From Heterocephalus glaber (Eukaryota > Chordata > Mammalia > Rodentia > Bathyergidae): a stretch of 64,000 nt of DNA. The stretch covers positions 131,422 through 195,421 of the forward strand of contig NW_004624785.1 in assembly GCF_000247695.1 (NCBI RefSeq). The letters run 5' to 3'. The notes beneath the pieces are model-generated. The model was not told the DNA's origin. It searched no databases and saw nothing but the letters and a program-made list of their open reading frames with translations. The position numbers and the translations under genes are program-made. Position 1 is the first letter of the stretch. The number at the start of each line of letters is the position of its first letter. Shown piece by piece: positions 44,481 through 56,900 of the stretch.

Positions 44481-47400
44481 TTATGGGGCAGCATCTTGGC
44501 TTCTTTGGGGTTGGAGGAGATACTGTCTTCCTCAGCAAGGACCTTACCTGTGATCAGATGCTTGCAGCTCTGCACGACCATAGTACCTGAGGGTGCCGGG
44601 AGACCAGGTGTGTCTTACTTTGGTGTCGCTGTCCAGATCGTTGTCTAGAAGGTTGATTTCTCCAGCTATGGACAAGAGTTCATTCAAGAGACACAAAACC
44701 AAATGTAGCAAAACCATATCAATACATGTGAATGTGGTTATGAATGCCTTAGCTGAGAGCTCTGACCCAAACCACCTGTGCCTTGAGCTCACTGGCCTTA
44801 TCCCCTGTATCTTGAACCTGGGCTCCAGTTGCTTTGGGACCTATGGTTAAAGCAGTTCCTTACTTGTAAATTACCCAAAACAGTCATGACCATGACCACT
44901 GACCACTCTCCACGGTTGGCTAACTGTGGCCTGGAATACAGTTGTCCCTGCTGCCACATTTCCACTGAGGGCCCAGGAATAATGGGCACATGAGCTACTC
45001 ACACAGTGGCAGATGCTGAGCCTTGGAAACCAGAACTCCTGCTGGCCCCTGCCTCTCCATGCTCTGGGCCATGGAGATGCTCACAAACTCATCTGAAAGA
45101 GCAATTATCTACAGATGTATTTTCCTGGCTTTGAAATCTCAGCAGACACCTCTCCCAAACCGTGGCACTGTTGTTTATGTACTAGCTTAAGGTGTAACTT
45201 CAAACAAATTTCACTTCCCAGCCGGCCATCAATAATTGTTCAAAACATACTCAACAACCAATGGATTGAAAAAATATTTACTGTGTTTTGCTCTTGTTCA
45301 GCTGGAATTGGGGCCTTAAGCAGATAAGAGTTTGGCTGAGCAAAATGGGCAGAAAAAAGTACTGAGAGAAAAGGGACAGGCAGCTTGATATTTTGCTTCT
45401 CTTTTCCCCAAGATAAAAGAGAGAAGGTAGGGTGCTGCAGCTGTGATTCAGAGATGGGGAAACCCAGGACAGGCCTGCTGGCAGCTCATAGTCTCCAGAG
45501 GCCAGGAGGGGCTCTCAAAATGCAGCTTCCAAAGGGCTTAACATCTGGGGCAATCTTTCATCGTTTGTGTTAGGAAGAAAACTGTAGCTGAGTGACTATG
45601 GTTTTGTTCCCAGCGTGGCCTTTAGCATCCACCCTCGCCCAGCTCTCCAGTGTCCCTGCCTCGCTCACCTGTTTTATCGAAAGGGTGCTTCTTCCTCCAC
45701 CACAGCACTCTATCTGTCCAGGCCGGGGTGCGGCATTTGTCACTTGTATCGTAGGCAGCGGAGCCAACGTCATATTTGTAGGTGGGTCCAAAATTAATGG
45801 CTCCTTCATGAAAGTCTTTAAAAATCTATTGGGAGAAAAGTCACAAAACCACCATAAGGGGAAGAAAAAGTACATTCTAGAGTGTTCTAGTCCTAAAAAA
45901 GTAACAGAATCTGTGTTAAAGTTGCAAATATGTCTTACACTGGACAGATGTGTGCCTTTTAATTAGCAAAGAAAAGGTGGTTTTGTACTCATCCCGCTGA
46001 CCTAGGAGCATGGCACCTCCCTCTCCTGCGTCTCCTCTAGCCACTGCTTGCTGTCAACCCCAGAAGATGAAGAAGGGCATGGGTTGAGACCTTGCGCTCA
46101 TGTCTGAGACCTGCCTCCGTGCAATGGGAAGGTCCACAGGCTCCCACATCCCAAGGGAAATGTGAGAATAGTGGGGCAAGGAAGAATCTTTTCTAGGAAG
46201 GCTGGGGGCCTCTTGTCCACCTGCCCATGCTCCATGATCCCCGAACTAGTAGGGCTTGGGTGACAGAAGGTCCCATCCTTGCTTTTGGAGAGGGATTTTA
46301 GCTTTCCCAACCTCACACATCTAACCAGTTCTATTCTTCAAAGTTAGTATATGTAGCTCCCTGCCTCAGTCTGTCCTGAGATGCTAACAGATGCTGAAAT
46401 TAGCCAGCAGTGCTAGCTGGAGGCAAGAATAATCAGGACATCTGGAAGCTAGCCACTATGACCTTGAAGAGCTAGGGACAGATTCTGTAGATGAATGTTC
46501 CCTGCTTAGGCCATGGCCTCAGGAGTCCCCAGGCACTTGTGTTTGGGCCTGGAGGCCATGCCTGAGCCCTGTACCTGGACAGTCTAGGGCCAAATTATGG
46601 CCCTGTGTACTGGCTGTGTGACCCTGGATTAGTAATTTGACTTTGTCCTCAGTTTTCTTTGTCAATAAAATGTTACAACACCTAATTTATAAGGCAGTCT
46701 TGAGGATTATGTGTACAAACTGGTGTCTAAAGTACTACTATAATTTGTTTGTGCTTTTGCCGAGAAATAGAGACATCACCAGCGTATTCTGAACATGGTC
46801 CACAGTGTTACTTGGTAGTTTATTATGACTGCCTCTAAACACACTGCACATAAGCATGAGGAATGAGGTGGATTTGGTGTAAAGAGACCTGTATACATCA
46901 GCATTTGATGCCACCACTAGGTGATATGCTCAGATGCTTGCATCAGGGCCACTTGAAGGCAGCCAGGACTCAGAGCACAGCTGTTCCCTGCTGAGACCCA
47001 GGCTGTACTCTTGCTGCTGGATTAAGTGTTTTCTGGTGGCTTTCCTGCAGCGATGGCCTCTCAGGCCCCAGGAAGATGCGTGGACCTATATGCGGCTGAC
47101 CAGATCTTGTTTAATGTGAGATAGAAGCGTGTGTGAGTGGATGCTCCTGTTTTCTTACCTTCACAAGCTCCATGTGGTTTCTACAACATCAGAAATGCCA
47201 CAAGTGGAACTTAATCTGCTGAACATTGGCGTGTATGTTTAGTAGACAGCATTCCATACTGGAAAGAGACATTATTCCATATTGGAACAGCTGTTAAAAA
47301 TATCGTAAAAGCACAACTTACTTTTCCACTTGATTTCTGCAGCTGTAGCTGATCAAATTCCAGAAGTTTCTTCCAGTCTTGGCGTTTAACAAAATAGAAG

Positions 47401-50400
47401 ACTTCCTCGTAAGTAAGATCAATGCGGTAGTTGAAATCGCCACACCAAAACACATAATCGTGAGAAAACACATTTCTCCCCTAATTGCAAAGAAAATCAC
47501 AATCATTCTAAGCCCATCTTTCCAGGAAGGTAAGAGAGGGGGGAAAAACTAATTTCACCAGACAGAGGACAAGCAGAAGCATTTTTCTTAAAATGTTACT
47601 GTTAAGTTTTCCACTAAAGCATTCTCACTTGTCACTAATCCCATGAACTTACTGGAGAATTTTTACATGACCTGCTCTGCTGTTTTAAATAATAGTGTTC
47701 TGGAGTGCTTTAGACAAAGCTCCAACTCTGAGAAGCACGACTACTAATTCTGATCCTGAGGACCAGGTTGTGTTCTTGTTCCGTGTGTGTCCTAGGAAAC
47801 CCACACATAACCAGCAACATGAAAACTAGGCATAAGGAAAGTAGTAGAAACACTAAGAAGTGCACCTTTGTAAACTTCATGATTGTGTTCTATGACTCTC
47901 CATCAACACCCCACACCTTCCTCCCAATCCCGCCCAGTTACCACGAGCCCACAGTCCCCATTCAGCCCTGGAGAAGTCTCCCCCCTAGTCTCAGTGACAA
48001 CAGTGGCTACTCCTCAACTTTCCACAGGAGCTGGGCTCTGCCCCAGGTGCACCTGGTCCCCACAGCAGCTCCTGTGGGGCAGGTACTAATGGCTCTAAAC
48101 AACAAGTTCAGAATCAATGTAATTTACTAAAGGATGCACAGCTAGTGCATGATAAGGATGAGATTTGAACCCAGATCTGTTCAGCTCCTAAACCCATTTC
48201 TGTCCCCTCGGTATGTGATGTGTTTCTGATAATCTGAATAGAGGATGAAGATAGCCACAACTAAATAAACCAAGTGTGTAGACAACTGGAGGAACTTTCT
48301 CCAGAGGTAGAAACACTCTTCCTGTGCGGGCCATTGTGTGCTGAAAACTGGCACTGTAGTCAGCACAGGTGACTTCAATTAACTTAAATACCTACTTGTG
48401 TCCAGTGGCTATTGTACCAGGCACTTGTATGGAGTATTAACTTATAGGTACTCTCAATATACAGTATATAAATATATATGTCATATTGTAAACTCTATTT
48501 GAGATTGTGGTCTAAGTATATTATTTCAAAATAGTACTTTTTAAGTGAAAAAGGTTAGACTTTTTAGCCACACACAAGAATTAAAAAATTTCCAACTCAT
48601 TTGTTTCTTCTTTAACTCAACAAATAAAAGCTACAAGGATCAAGACACTTATTAACAAAAACTAAGCAATTTTTGCCTTGCATATGGTGCCACCCAGGTG
48701 ATAGATTATCAGTTTTAATGAATCTGCTCTCATAAGATGAGGTCCAAGACCCGGCCAGCCCGTATCAGACTCTGGAAGAATCATGGCAAGAACAGTGAAG
48801 TCTGTCCTCCCTCTAAGGTACAGGAGGTGAGGGTGGGGTGCACACAAGGCTGAAGGTGCACAGGGAATCATCTTTGCATGGGAAGAACATTAAGATCTAA
48901 ATTTTAAAATCAAGCCCACAGGTTTCGGCATGAAAACCTCTGAACCACCACTAGAGGACAGCCTGGCATGCATTATTGGCAATGTCAGGGTAGAAGTCAG
49001 GTCCAGGTCTTTAGTCGTGATTTCCTGATTTTAAAAAAGGAAGAATTCTTAGCTGAGCAACAACACAAGTGTGAAGGTTGTGGACCTCAAGAAAACTAAA
49101 TTTTTTTTTTGGTGATGGGAATTGAAATTAGAGCTTCATGCATGCTAAGCATATACTCATCAAGGGTCACACCTGTATCCCCAGGAAAACTAAGGCTTGT
49201 ACTGTTCAGATTAAAACATTCTTCATGGACACACTGGTTCTCTTCCCCATTCATCATCTGAATTAGAAATCACATGATCCTGGGTGATTTCCAGGGCTGA
49301 CCCTGCATCTGCCCCCAACCAGCTCTGTGCTGTCAGAGGCAGACACCCTACTTGCGGTTGTTCCCCCAGGCCTGGCTCTGTCAGCAGCTCTGCTCACCGC
49401 GGGGAAGGACAGCCTGTGGGTGATCTCCCTGTAGTCCTCGTTCCTCTCCTTCACCTGCGACTGCCCAGCCGTCAGGTGGCTGCAGATGAAGCAGAAGCTG
49501 GTGCTGTGGAACTGAAAGCGGATGCCCACAGCACCCTTGTTTCCTGCTTTGCCCCCCATGCCAGTCTTCACTGTGTCGACAGCCACGTCCCTGCAATGCA
49601 AGAACACGAACATCCTATGAGCTGCAGAAAAGCTTAAACATCTTTTGCTAGAGAAGAATTCAGGAGCAGCCTGAGGCCTGTGCTCTGAGACCCCTGAATA
49701 CCAGCTGAGAGGTCTGTTCAACCACATCATTGACTCGTAGATCAGGAGGCTGCTCCCTCTCACTGCTGGCTGCTCCTTCGTGGGGGTGTGGAGCATCTTC
49801 CCCGCGGACTGGCTTTGTACCCCACGAGCACCCATAACTGCAGATACGTGGTCCCTGGGTCTGCCCTAGCTCTCCCGCTCACAGGAGCAGCAGGAACTTC
49901 ACTGTCTCCCCAGCCCGCACCACAGATCTTGTGCTTAGCATAGAGGGGCCATTGGGCAATGAATGCATTTCAGAATTGGGAAACATCCCATCATCTAAGG
50001 CTGGCTTGGGAAGGCGATCTCAAACCGACTTTCCTGCACTGCAGACTCCTGGCTCATTAAAATGGGAACTTGGAATGTGCACATGCACGCAGTGAGGGCA
50101 GGGTCTAGAGCCACAGAGCACAAGCCAGCTGCTTAACACTTCCATGAAGTGATGGTGGAGATGGTGGAGGAGCCTTCTGGGGCACCCAATTCCCAGGAGA
50201 CAAAGCGAAGGTGACAGTTTGCCAAAGGGGTGTGAACTTTTAGACCAGCTGGAGCAGGGAGACAAGGACACAGGTGCCACACATGTGGTGAGACCTCTGG
50301 CCATGCCTGGAAATGGGAGCCTCCTCTCCCCTGCTCCCTCCTCAGTTCACCTCTAACCTTTAACCTGACCTTAGTAAACTAACCTGTACCCACTACCTAG

Positions 50401-50908
50401 GGTATAGATGAGCTGCCCTAGCAACACCATGTTTACCCCCAAATAATACCTAATGGGAAAATAAACTTCAGCTGTAATTAATAGCAGTCATTACCATGGT
50501 GATGGCCAGTGCCAGGCAGAAGACTGTACCTCACTATTCTCTTGCTCAGGTGGCTACTCTGTAATGGCAGATAAGGCAAAGATAGGCTGATTGGAGTTGG
50601 CTTTTTTTTTTTATCTAGTTAGGTCTTATTTTCAGGGAAATGGCACAATCAGAGGGGCAGGGACTTATTTCCTTCAAGTTACACAAAAGGATTATGAATG
50701 CAGAGCCCAGTCTTGCTCTCTAAAGGATGCCATGCATCATGCTGGTGGCCTGCTACACAGAGGTACTGCCTGAGTCTTGTCCCACTTGACTTAGGAAGGT
50801 CGGCTTAATGTCTGGCATCAGCATTAGGAAACCCCGATAAACTCATAAACAAGACCAAGTAGCAACAGGAAGCTATTAAAAGTTAAGAGAAATGGTGAGC
50901 TCCTCCAG

Positions 50909-50942
<34 letters not shown>

Positions 50943-53900
50943 TACACATGGCCTTTCCTAAAAGGAATGCATTTCTTAAGGCTTCCCCTTTCTTACACTC
51001 ACATTGTTGTTACCCTGGAGAAATAATTATGAAATGACACAGGTTCTACTAAGAATTCTTTTGAAGGGAGACAAAAGAATTGCCATTTCCTGATAAGTTA
51101 GTCAGCTCCAGGTCAGAGGTTTCCTGTCTGTAAAATACAGACAAGAAACGCTTTCTTTGAATAGAAAGGTGATGAAAATCATGGGCCACTCTTCCTAAGC
51201 AAGCTTAGCTTCCTGGCTTAGGAGTTTTCCATGGTGGCTTTTTAATTGTTAGATAATGTGCTATTTAGCCTCATTTTTCTCTCCCCTTGGGAATTTTGCC
51301 TAGAACAATGGCAGGCCCTGATTCCTACCACAGGAGGGGGGACCCCAGGAGGGGGGACCAGGCAGAAGTCATAGAACAAAACACAGACTCACAACCCCTC
51401 ATTCCCCAGAAGCTGATAACCGAAATGCTCTTACCTGATGAATGGGACATGGTATGGGCGCACAAAGATGTAAAGACAGACGCCCACCAGCTGTGCCGAA
51501 GTCAGGAGAATGTACCTATGGGAGCGTGAGATGGCTTTCTGAAGCTGCTCCCCCCACATCTTCCTGTTGGTGGTACTGCAAAAGAAGAGAGGAGAGCACC
51601 ACTTCTGGTTAGGCGGAGGTGCCGTCTCCCACCTACTGAGCTCTCCAGGCCCCATCTATCCTTTTACAGAACTGATTTTGCACTGGCTGCTCCTCAGTAG
51701 GAGTATCATGCCTTGCTTGTTCCAGCCGACCATCTGCATATTTCTGGTTGTGTCTTACACATCACAGTGGCCCTCTCCTTGGTCCCTGACACCTAGCACA
51801 GAACCTTCTTAGAAGAGCTCTGTAGAGTCGGTTTTAATTATTTGTTCAGAAAGTTCCTTAAAATGAAACTGGGCCAGTTTAGAGAGGGCAGAAGTCTTGT
51901 TGACTATAGCACTGGTAATCCAGTGGTTTGGGGTCTTTCCTTCGTGAATGGCATAAAGAAGAGGAGTAGCTACTCCTGGCACTCAGGTCTCCTCCCCTCT
52001 CCCCAGGAAACACGAATCAGCCACTCTCCCGACCTGCCCTGTCCCACACTGCACCCTCACACACACCAGCTTCCCGTGGCAGCATGGATCAGCCGCATCC
52101 CACAGCCCAGGCAAGAGCACCTCGCAGAAAAGCCAGCGATAACCAGCCCTTCCTTCTGTTTCCTTAGTTAACGGGGGAGGCGGACCAGGGCAGCACATCT
52201 GTGTGAGTTCGGGGAAGGAGCCCTCTCAGAAGTCCCCTCAGGGTCAGGGTCACAGGCTGGTGGATCCAGAGCAGGCTGGCTCTAGGAGCACCCCAGGGCC
52301 CACTCCCAGTCAGGCACCTGGCTCTGGGACACCCTGGCCCCTGCTGCCCGGCCCCTTACCTGGCATTGACAATATTCCCTGCACTCAGTTCCACCATTTC
52401 CTCAAACCCCACAGCAAACATGTCAGCCGGGCTGCTGTCATCTGGGGAACAAGGCAGGAGACGAAGGGAATCAGGACCGCCAAGGCCTGCGTTCCTGGTT
52501 CAAGGGCTCCCCATTTCTCTCTTCTGAGCTACACCATTCAATGCTGAAATCTACCCAACCTGACCATTCACAGGGGCCGGCACCAAGCCCTCCCCTCCAC
52601 CAGACACAGCCCTTCCCTGGGTATGTCCTGGGACGCATTATGGACCCCTCTGAACCTGTTTCTTTCTCCACAAAAGGGACGGTTGTGGAGTGTAAATTAG
52701 GAAATGTGAGGAAAATGCCTGGCACAGTACAAGAGCCCTCCTTGCCCTTCCTGATGACGGTCTCCCCAGCCACAGCCTCAGAGTTTTGGGGCCACACTAT
52801 CTTATTGAGTGTGTGCCTCCTAAGTACTTTTCACAGTGCAGGGCAGAGCACTGCCCAGGACTGACACAGTCCTGTGCAAGGAGATCGTTATTCAGTGAGC
52901 AGAGGACTTGCACTGGACACTGTTGCTGCTGGAACTGCTCTGCTGTAGAAGTGCCCAGCTTACACAGAGCCCAGCAAGCCTGCAGCTGCTGCTTCTGTCC
53001 CTACCCCCGCCCCTTTTTAAACAGTACTGGGGATTGAACCCTTTGCACTGAGCTTTGCACATCCAGCCCTTTTTATTTTTTTACTTTGAGATGGGGTCTT
53101 GCTAAATTACACAAACAGGCTTGAACTTGTGATCCTCCTGTCTCAGCCTCCCAGAGTGCTGAGATTACAGGTGTGCATCACCATGCCCAGTTTCGCTGCT
53201 CTCCCTGAACAGAAGCATCCAATTTTCCCTGCAGCCATTTACTAAACCTCTTTGGTCATACCCACCAACACTCAGGGACCTGAGCCATCAAGCCCAGACA
53301 CGGTTCCAGCTGCAGAAAGTGAGACACCTCCTGCCCTGGAGGAAGTAGCCTCCTCCAGGTAAGGCCAGGCAGTGCTTGCTTCCTTCCACACAGGTACCTG
53401 GCACTTCTGGCTCAACTGGCCTAACACAGAGACTTGTTGCTGCTTTTTGTAAAGGAAACAAGATCTGTCCTCTGCTCTGGTTGGCGACAGGAGGCTCATC
53501 TCCTTCCCACTCCTGAACTGGGTGGGTTTCCAGGGAGCCCACTACTGTCTACCCCAGTCAGACCCCGGCAAAAAGCCACCAGCTTCCTGCATGGGGAGGA
53601 AGAGGGTGACTGTGGGGTCAGGGAGGGCGTCCTCCTCCCTGGTGGCATTCAGATGGCTTCTGGATGCACTGCTGGGGCCAACACAGGTCCCCACTGGCAG
53701 GAGAGTCCAGTGACCCCGAGCCATGGGCTCGGCCACCTCCTCAAAGCAGACAGGAGGAAAAGGAGTGTGTGGCAGGAGAGGGTGTGCAGAAGCACAGGCC
53801 ACTGCACGCACAGGACCATGAGTCACTCGCTAGGCAGAGAACCTGGTCATGAGTCCAGGAATGAGGGAAAAACCAAGGCCCCGAGTTAACAATGACTGTG

Positions 53901-56900
53901 CAAAAAATCCTTAGCTGGGGCTGGGGATCTAGCCGCTGCCTCACAAGTACAAGGTCCCAAGTTGGATCCCCGGCACCAAAAAACAAAATCCTTTGCTCTC
54001 CAAAACCTGCATTCTGAGGCCAGTCAATAGGATCTTGCTTGACAAGTTAGGGTACGGGCGAAATTTGAAATTATTTTATTCTGAAAAAATACATGAATTC
54101 TAGCTGGGCACAACCGTCTAATCCCAGCATTCTGGGAAGCTGATGCTGAAGGATCACAAATTTGAGCCTAGCCTGGGCAAGTGGGCAACTTAGTAAGACC
54201 CGGTCTCAAAAAGAAAAAGAAAAAGAAAAAGAAAAAGAAAAAGAAAAAAGAGTGGTGGGGTAAGGATATAGCTCATTGCATAGGCCTTGGGTGCAAATCC
54301 CAGTACTGCCAAAAACAAAAGACAAACAAACAAACAAAAAAGTACATGAGCTCTTTCATGACTACTCAATATGGACGAATATCCCTTATCCAAAATGCTT
54401 GGGCCATAAGTGTTGTGGACTTAGGAATATTTGTATATACATGGGAATAGGACATGGCTCTAAATGTGAAATTCATTTATTTTATATACACTTTTACACA
54501 TAGCCTGAAGACAATTAATGCAATTTAAAAATATTTGTTCATTACTGGGAAATGATTCTAGGGCCTGCACACTGAACTACATCTCCACCTCTTCTTAATT
54601 CTGAGATAAGATCTCACTAAATTGCCCAGGCTGGGCTCAACCTTGAGACCTTCCTGCCTCAGCCTCCCAGAGTGCTGGGATTACAGGCATGCGCCACCAT
54701 GCCCGGCTTTTTGCAACATTATCAGTGTCCCTGTGTCTTGATTGTGATCCATCACATCAGGTCAGGAATGGAATTTTCCACTGGTGCTGCCACATCAGCG
54801 CTCAAAACGTTTCAGATGTCGGAGCATTTCAGAGTTCAAGTTTTCAGATTAGGGCTGCCCAACCAGTAGCTTGCTGAGAGAAAGGCAGGGATGAAGTGTT
54901 CTCAGGCAGCAGCAGTATTAAGTGCATGCCTGGCTCCAGCTGGCTCCTAATAGTAGTATGCCTCTGGAGGCCAGGTCTCCTGGCAACTAGGAACAAGTGA
55001 CCCAATCCTAAGACTAAGATGTCTACATGTGAAGACAAGAAAGATCCAATGTCATTAGCTCTTTCAAACACATGGAAAAGAAAAGGGGTCACAAAGTTAA
55101 CTTGCTACATAGTACTCTAGGTTGGGCCACTGTGCTTTCAAACTTTCAGAGTGCGTGTGTGTGTGTCTGTGTGTGTGTGTGTGTGTGTTGCTAGTGATCA
55201 AGCCCCAGGCCCCATGCATGCCAGGCAAGTGCTCTACCCCTGAGCTATGTCCCCAGCCTACATGTGAACATTCCAAAGAGTGAAAATGTCAAATACTAAA
55301 CTCCACAAAGCAATAGCTACTAAAAAGGCCAAGCCTGCTGGGGCAGGTTCACTGGGAAGAAACTCTGGAGGTCACCAGAGTGGCTGCACTCACCCTCAGA
55401 GTTCACTGCTCCAGTGAGCTGAGGTGCATCGAGCAGCCAGTCTGTGAGCTCTGCTGTCCCCAGGAGGTTGCTCCGGAACTGCTTTCCTCCATTCACATTC
55501 CAGGTCCCCACAGCGATTTGGATCCGCTTGAAATTTGTGAATTCTGACTGTCGCTCTGTCATGGCTTTCAGGATCCTGGGAGTCACTGTGGGGAGGCATA
55601 AAAAGGCACCTTTCTCTACAGCCCAAACGTCAGACACTATAATTTTAGAATTACAGAAGGGACGACCTGTCAGAGAAAGCCGGTTCACAGCCTATAGATA
55701 CAGACCAAAACATGTGCATTACTGGGAAGGCGAGAGGAGGTGAACACCTACATTAAACACTACACTTCCCTTTCTGCAAGCAAGGTGTGAAAACACAGGT
55801 CTGGAAATTCACCCTCCCCTCAGAGGCCACGTGACATCAAGTCACAGAGGATCCCCCAACACACACGGAGAAAGGCTTGTCCTCAGCCTTCACCTCGTGA
55901 TCCCATAGAAGGCAAAAGCACCGGGGACATCACAGTTGACCACATAAATAGTATATATACACGCATTACACGTGTATATAGAGCTACATGTATAACTTTA
56001 AATACTTACCAAAACCCCCGACTGCATTTTCTACCTTCTATCCCACATGTCTGAAAGGCATTAAAAAACTAGGATACCACATTGTCTCCATCCTCTAGAG
56101 ATCCAAAACAGATTTTAAACTACTGACTTAGCCCAAGTCCCCTCTCCTGACCCTGAATAAGCCTCACTAATGTCACTTGGAGCTTGTTCAGCTTTTTCTG
56201 AACTGGCAGTATTCCCAAGGCAGAAACCAAACATTGCCTTGGCTAGCACAAGCCAAATAAGTGCTCTCCAGTATGGAGAAATGAGAGCCCTAAAAGCCTA
56301 TTAAACCATTTCAGATATGGGCTCATTTCTCTTTCAATAACACCACAAATTTCTAACATAAACTTTTATATAGGGAAAAATCCTGGGTCTCCCCTTTTCC
56401 CTTAGATCTATAAAGTTCACAGGCTCCAGGGAACAAGAGGCCCTCAGAATTTTCCCAAAAAACCTTCTAGCTATTGATGAACTCCTAAGCAGATGTGCAC
56501 ACACCCCCAGGATTCGACAGTGCCCTTTACTCTATTTCTGCAGGGCTCTCCGTGGCCAAAGGATGACAGGTCAGCCCACAGGAATCTCCTGAGCCGCACA
56601 GCTGTCAAGGGGACCAGGACCCAGGTAACGGGAAGTTTTTGGAGCAAGTGAGCATTCAGCAACATCAATGCTTTCGGAACAGTGCAGACTCAGAGCCCTC
56701 TCCATTCCTCCCTCCTCTCAGCATGGAAAACAGAACCAAGCCAAGACAGTAGGAGAGACCAGAGGCAGGCTCCCATGTACAGATCTCTTCCTTGTCATTT
56801 TACCTTGAACAGTATAGTATAACAGCTGTTTACACAGCATTAGGTATTATAAGTAATCCAGAGATGATCTAAAATGTAGAGGAGGATGTACAAAGGCTAT

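Larger units (their letters stand above)
43107..44547 (-). other. SYNJ2: SYNJ2 intron
   Basis: 1.4 kb intron with an ID, an ID-like unit followed by a B1/Alu-like unit, and a CA microsatellite close to its 5' splice site. Confidence 0.75.
47481..49397 (-). other. SYNJ2: SYNJ2 intron
   Basis: 1.9 kb intron containing a MIR fragment and an old ID. The rest is A/T-rich unique sequence. Confidence 0.65.
52442..55393 (-). other. SYNJ2: SYNJ2 intron rich in SINEs and a Tigger MITE
   Basis: 3 kb intron. 52442-53010 and 53190-53910 hold nothing recognised; the rest holds composite SINEs, an ID, a Tigger/MER2-like MITE and a GT microsatellite. Confidence 0.75.
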
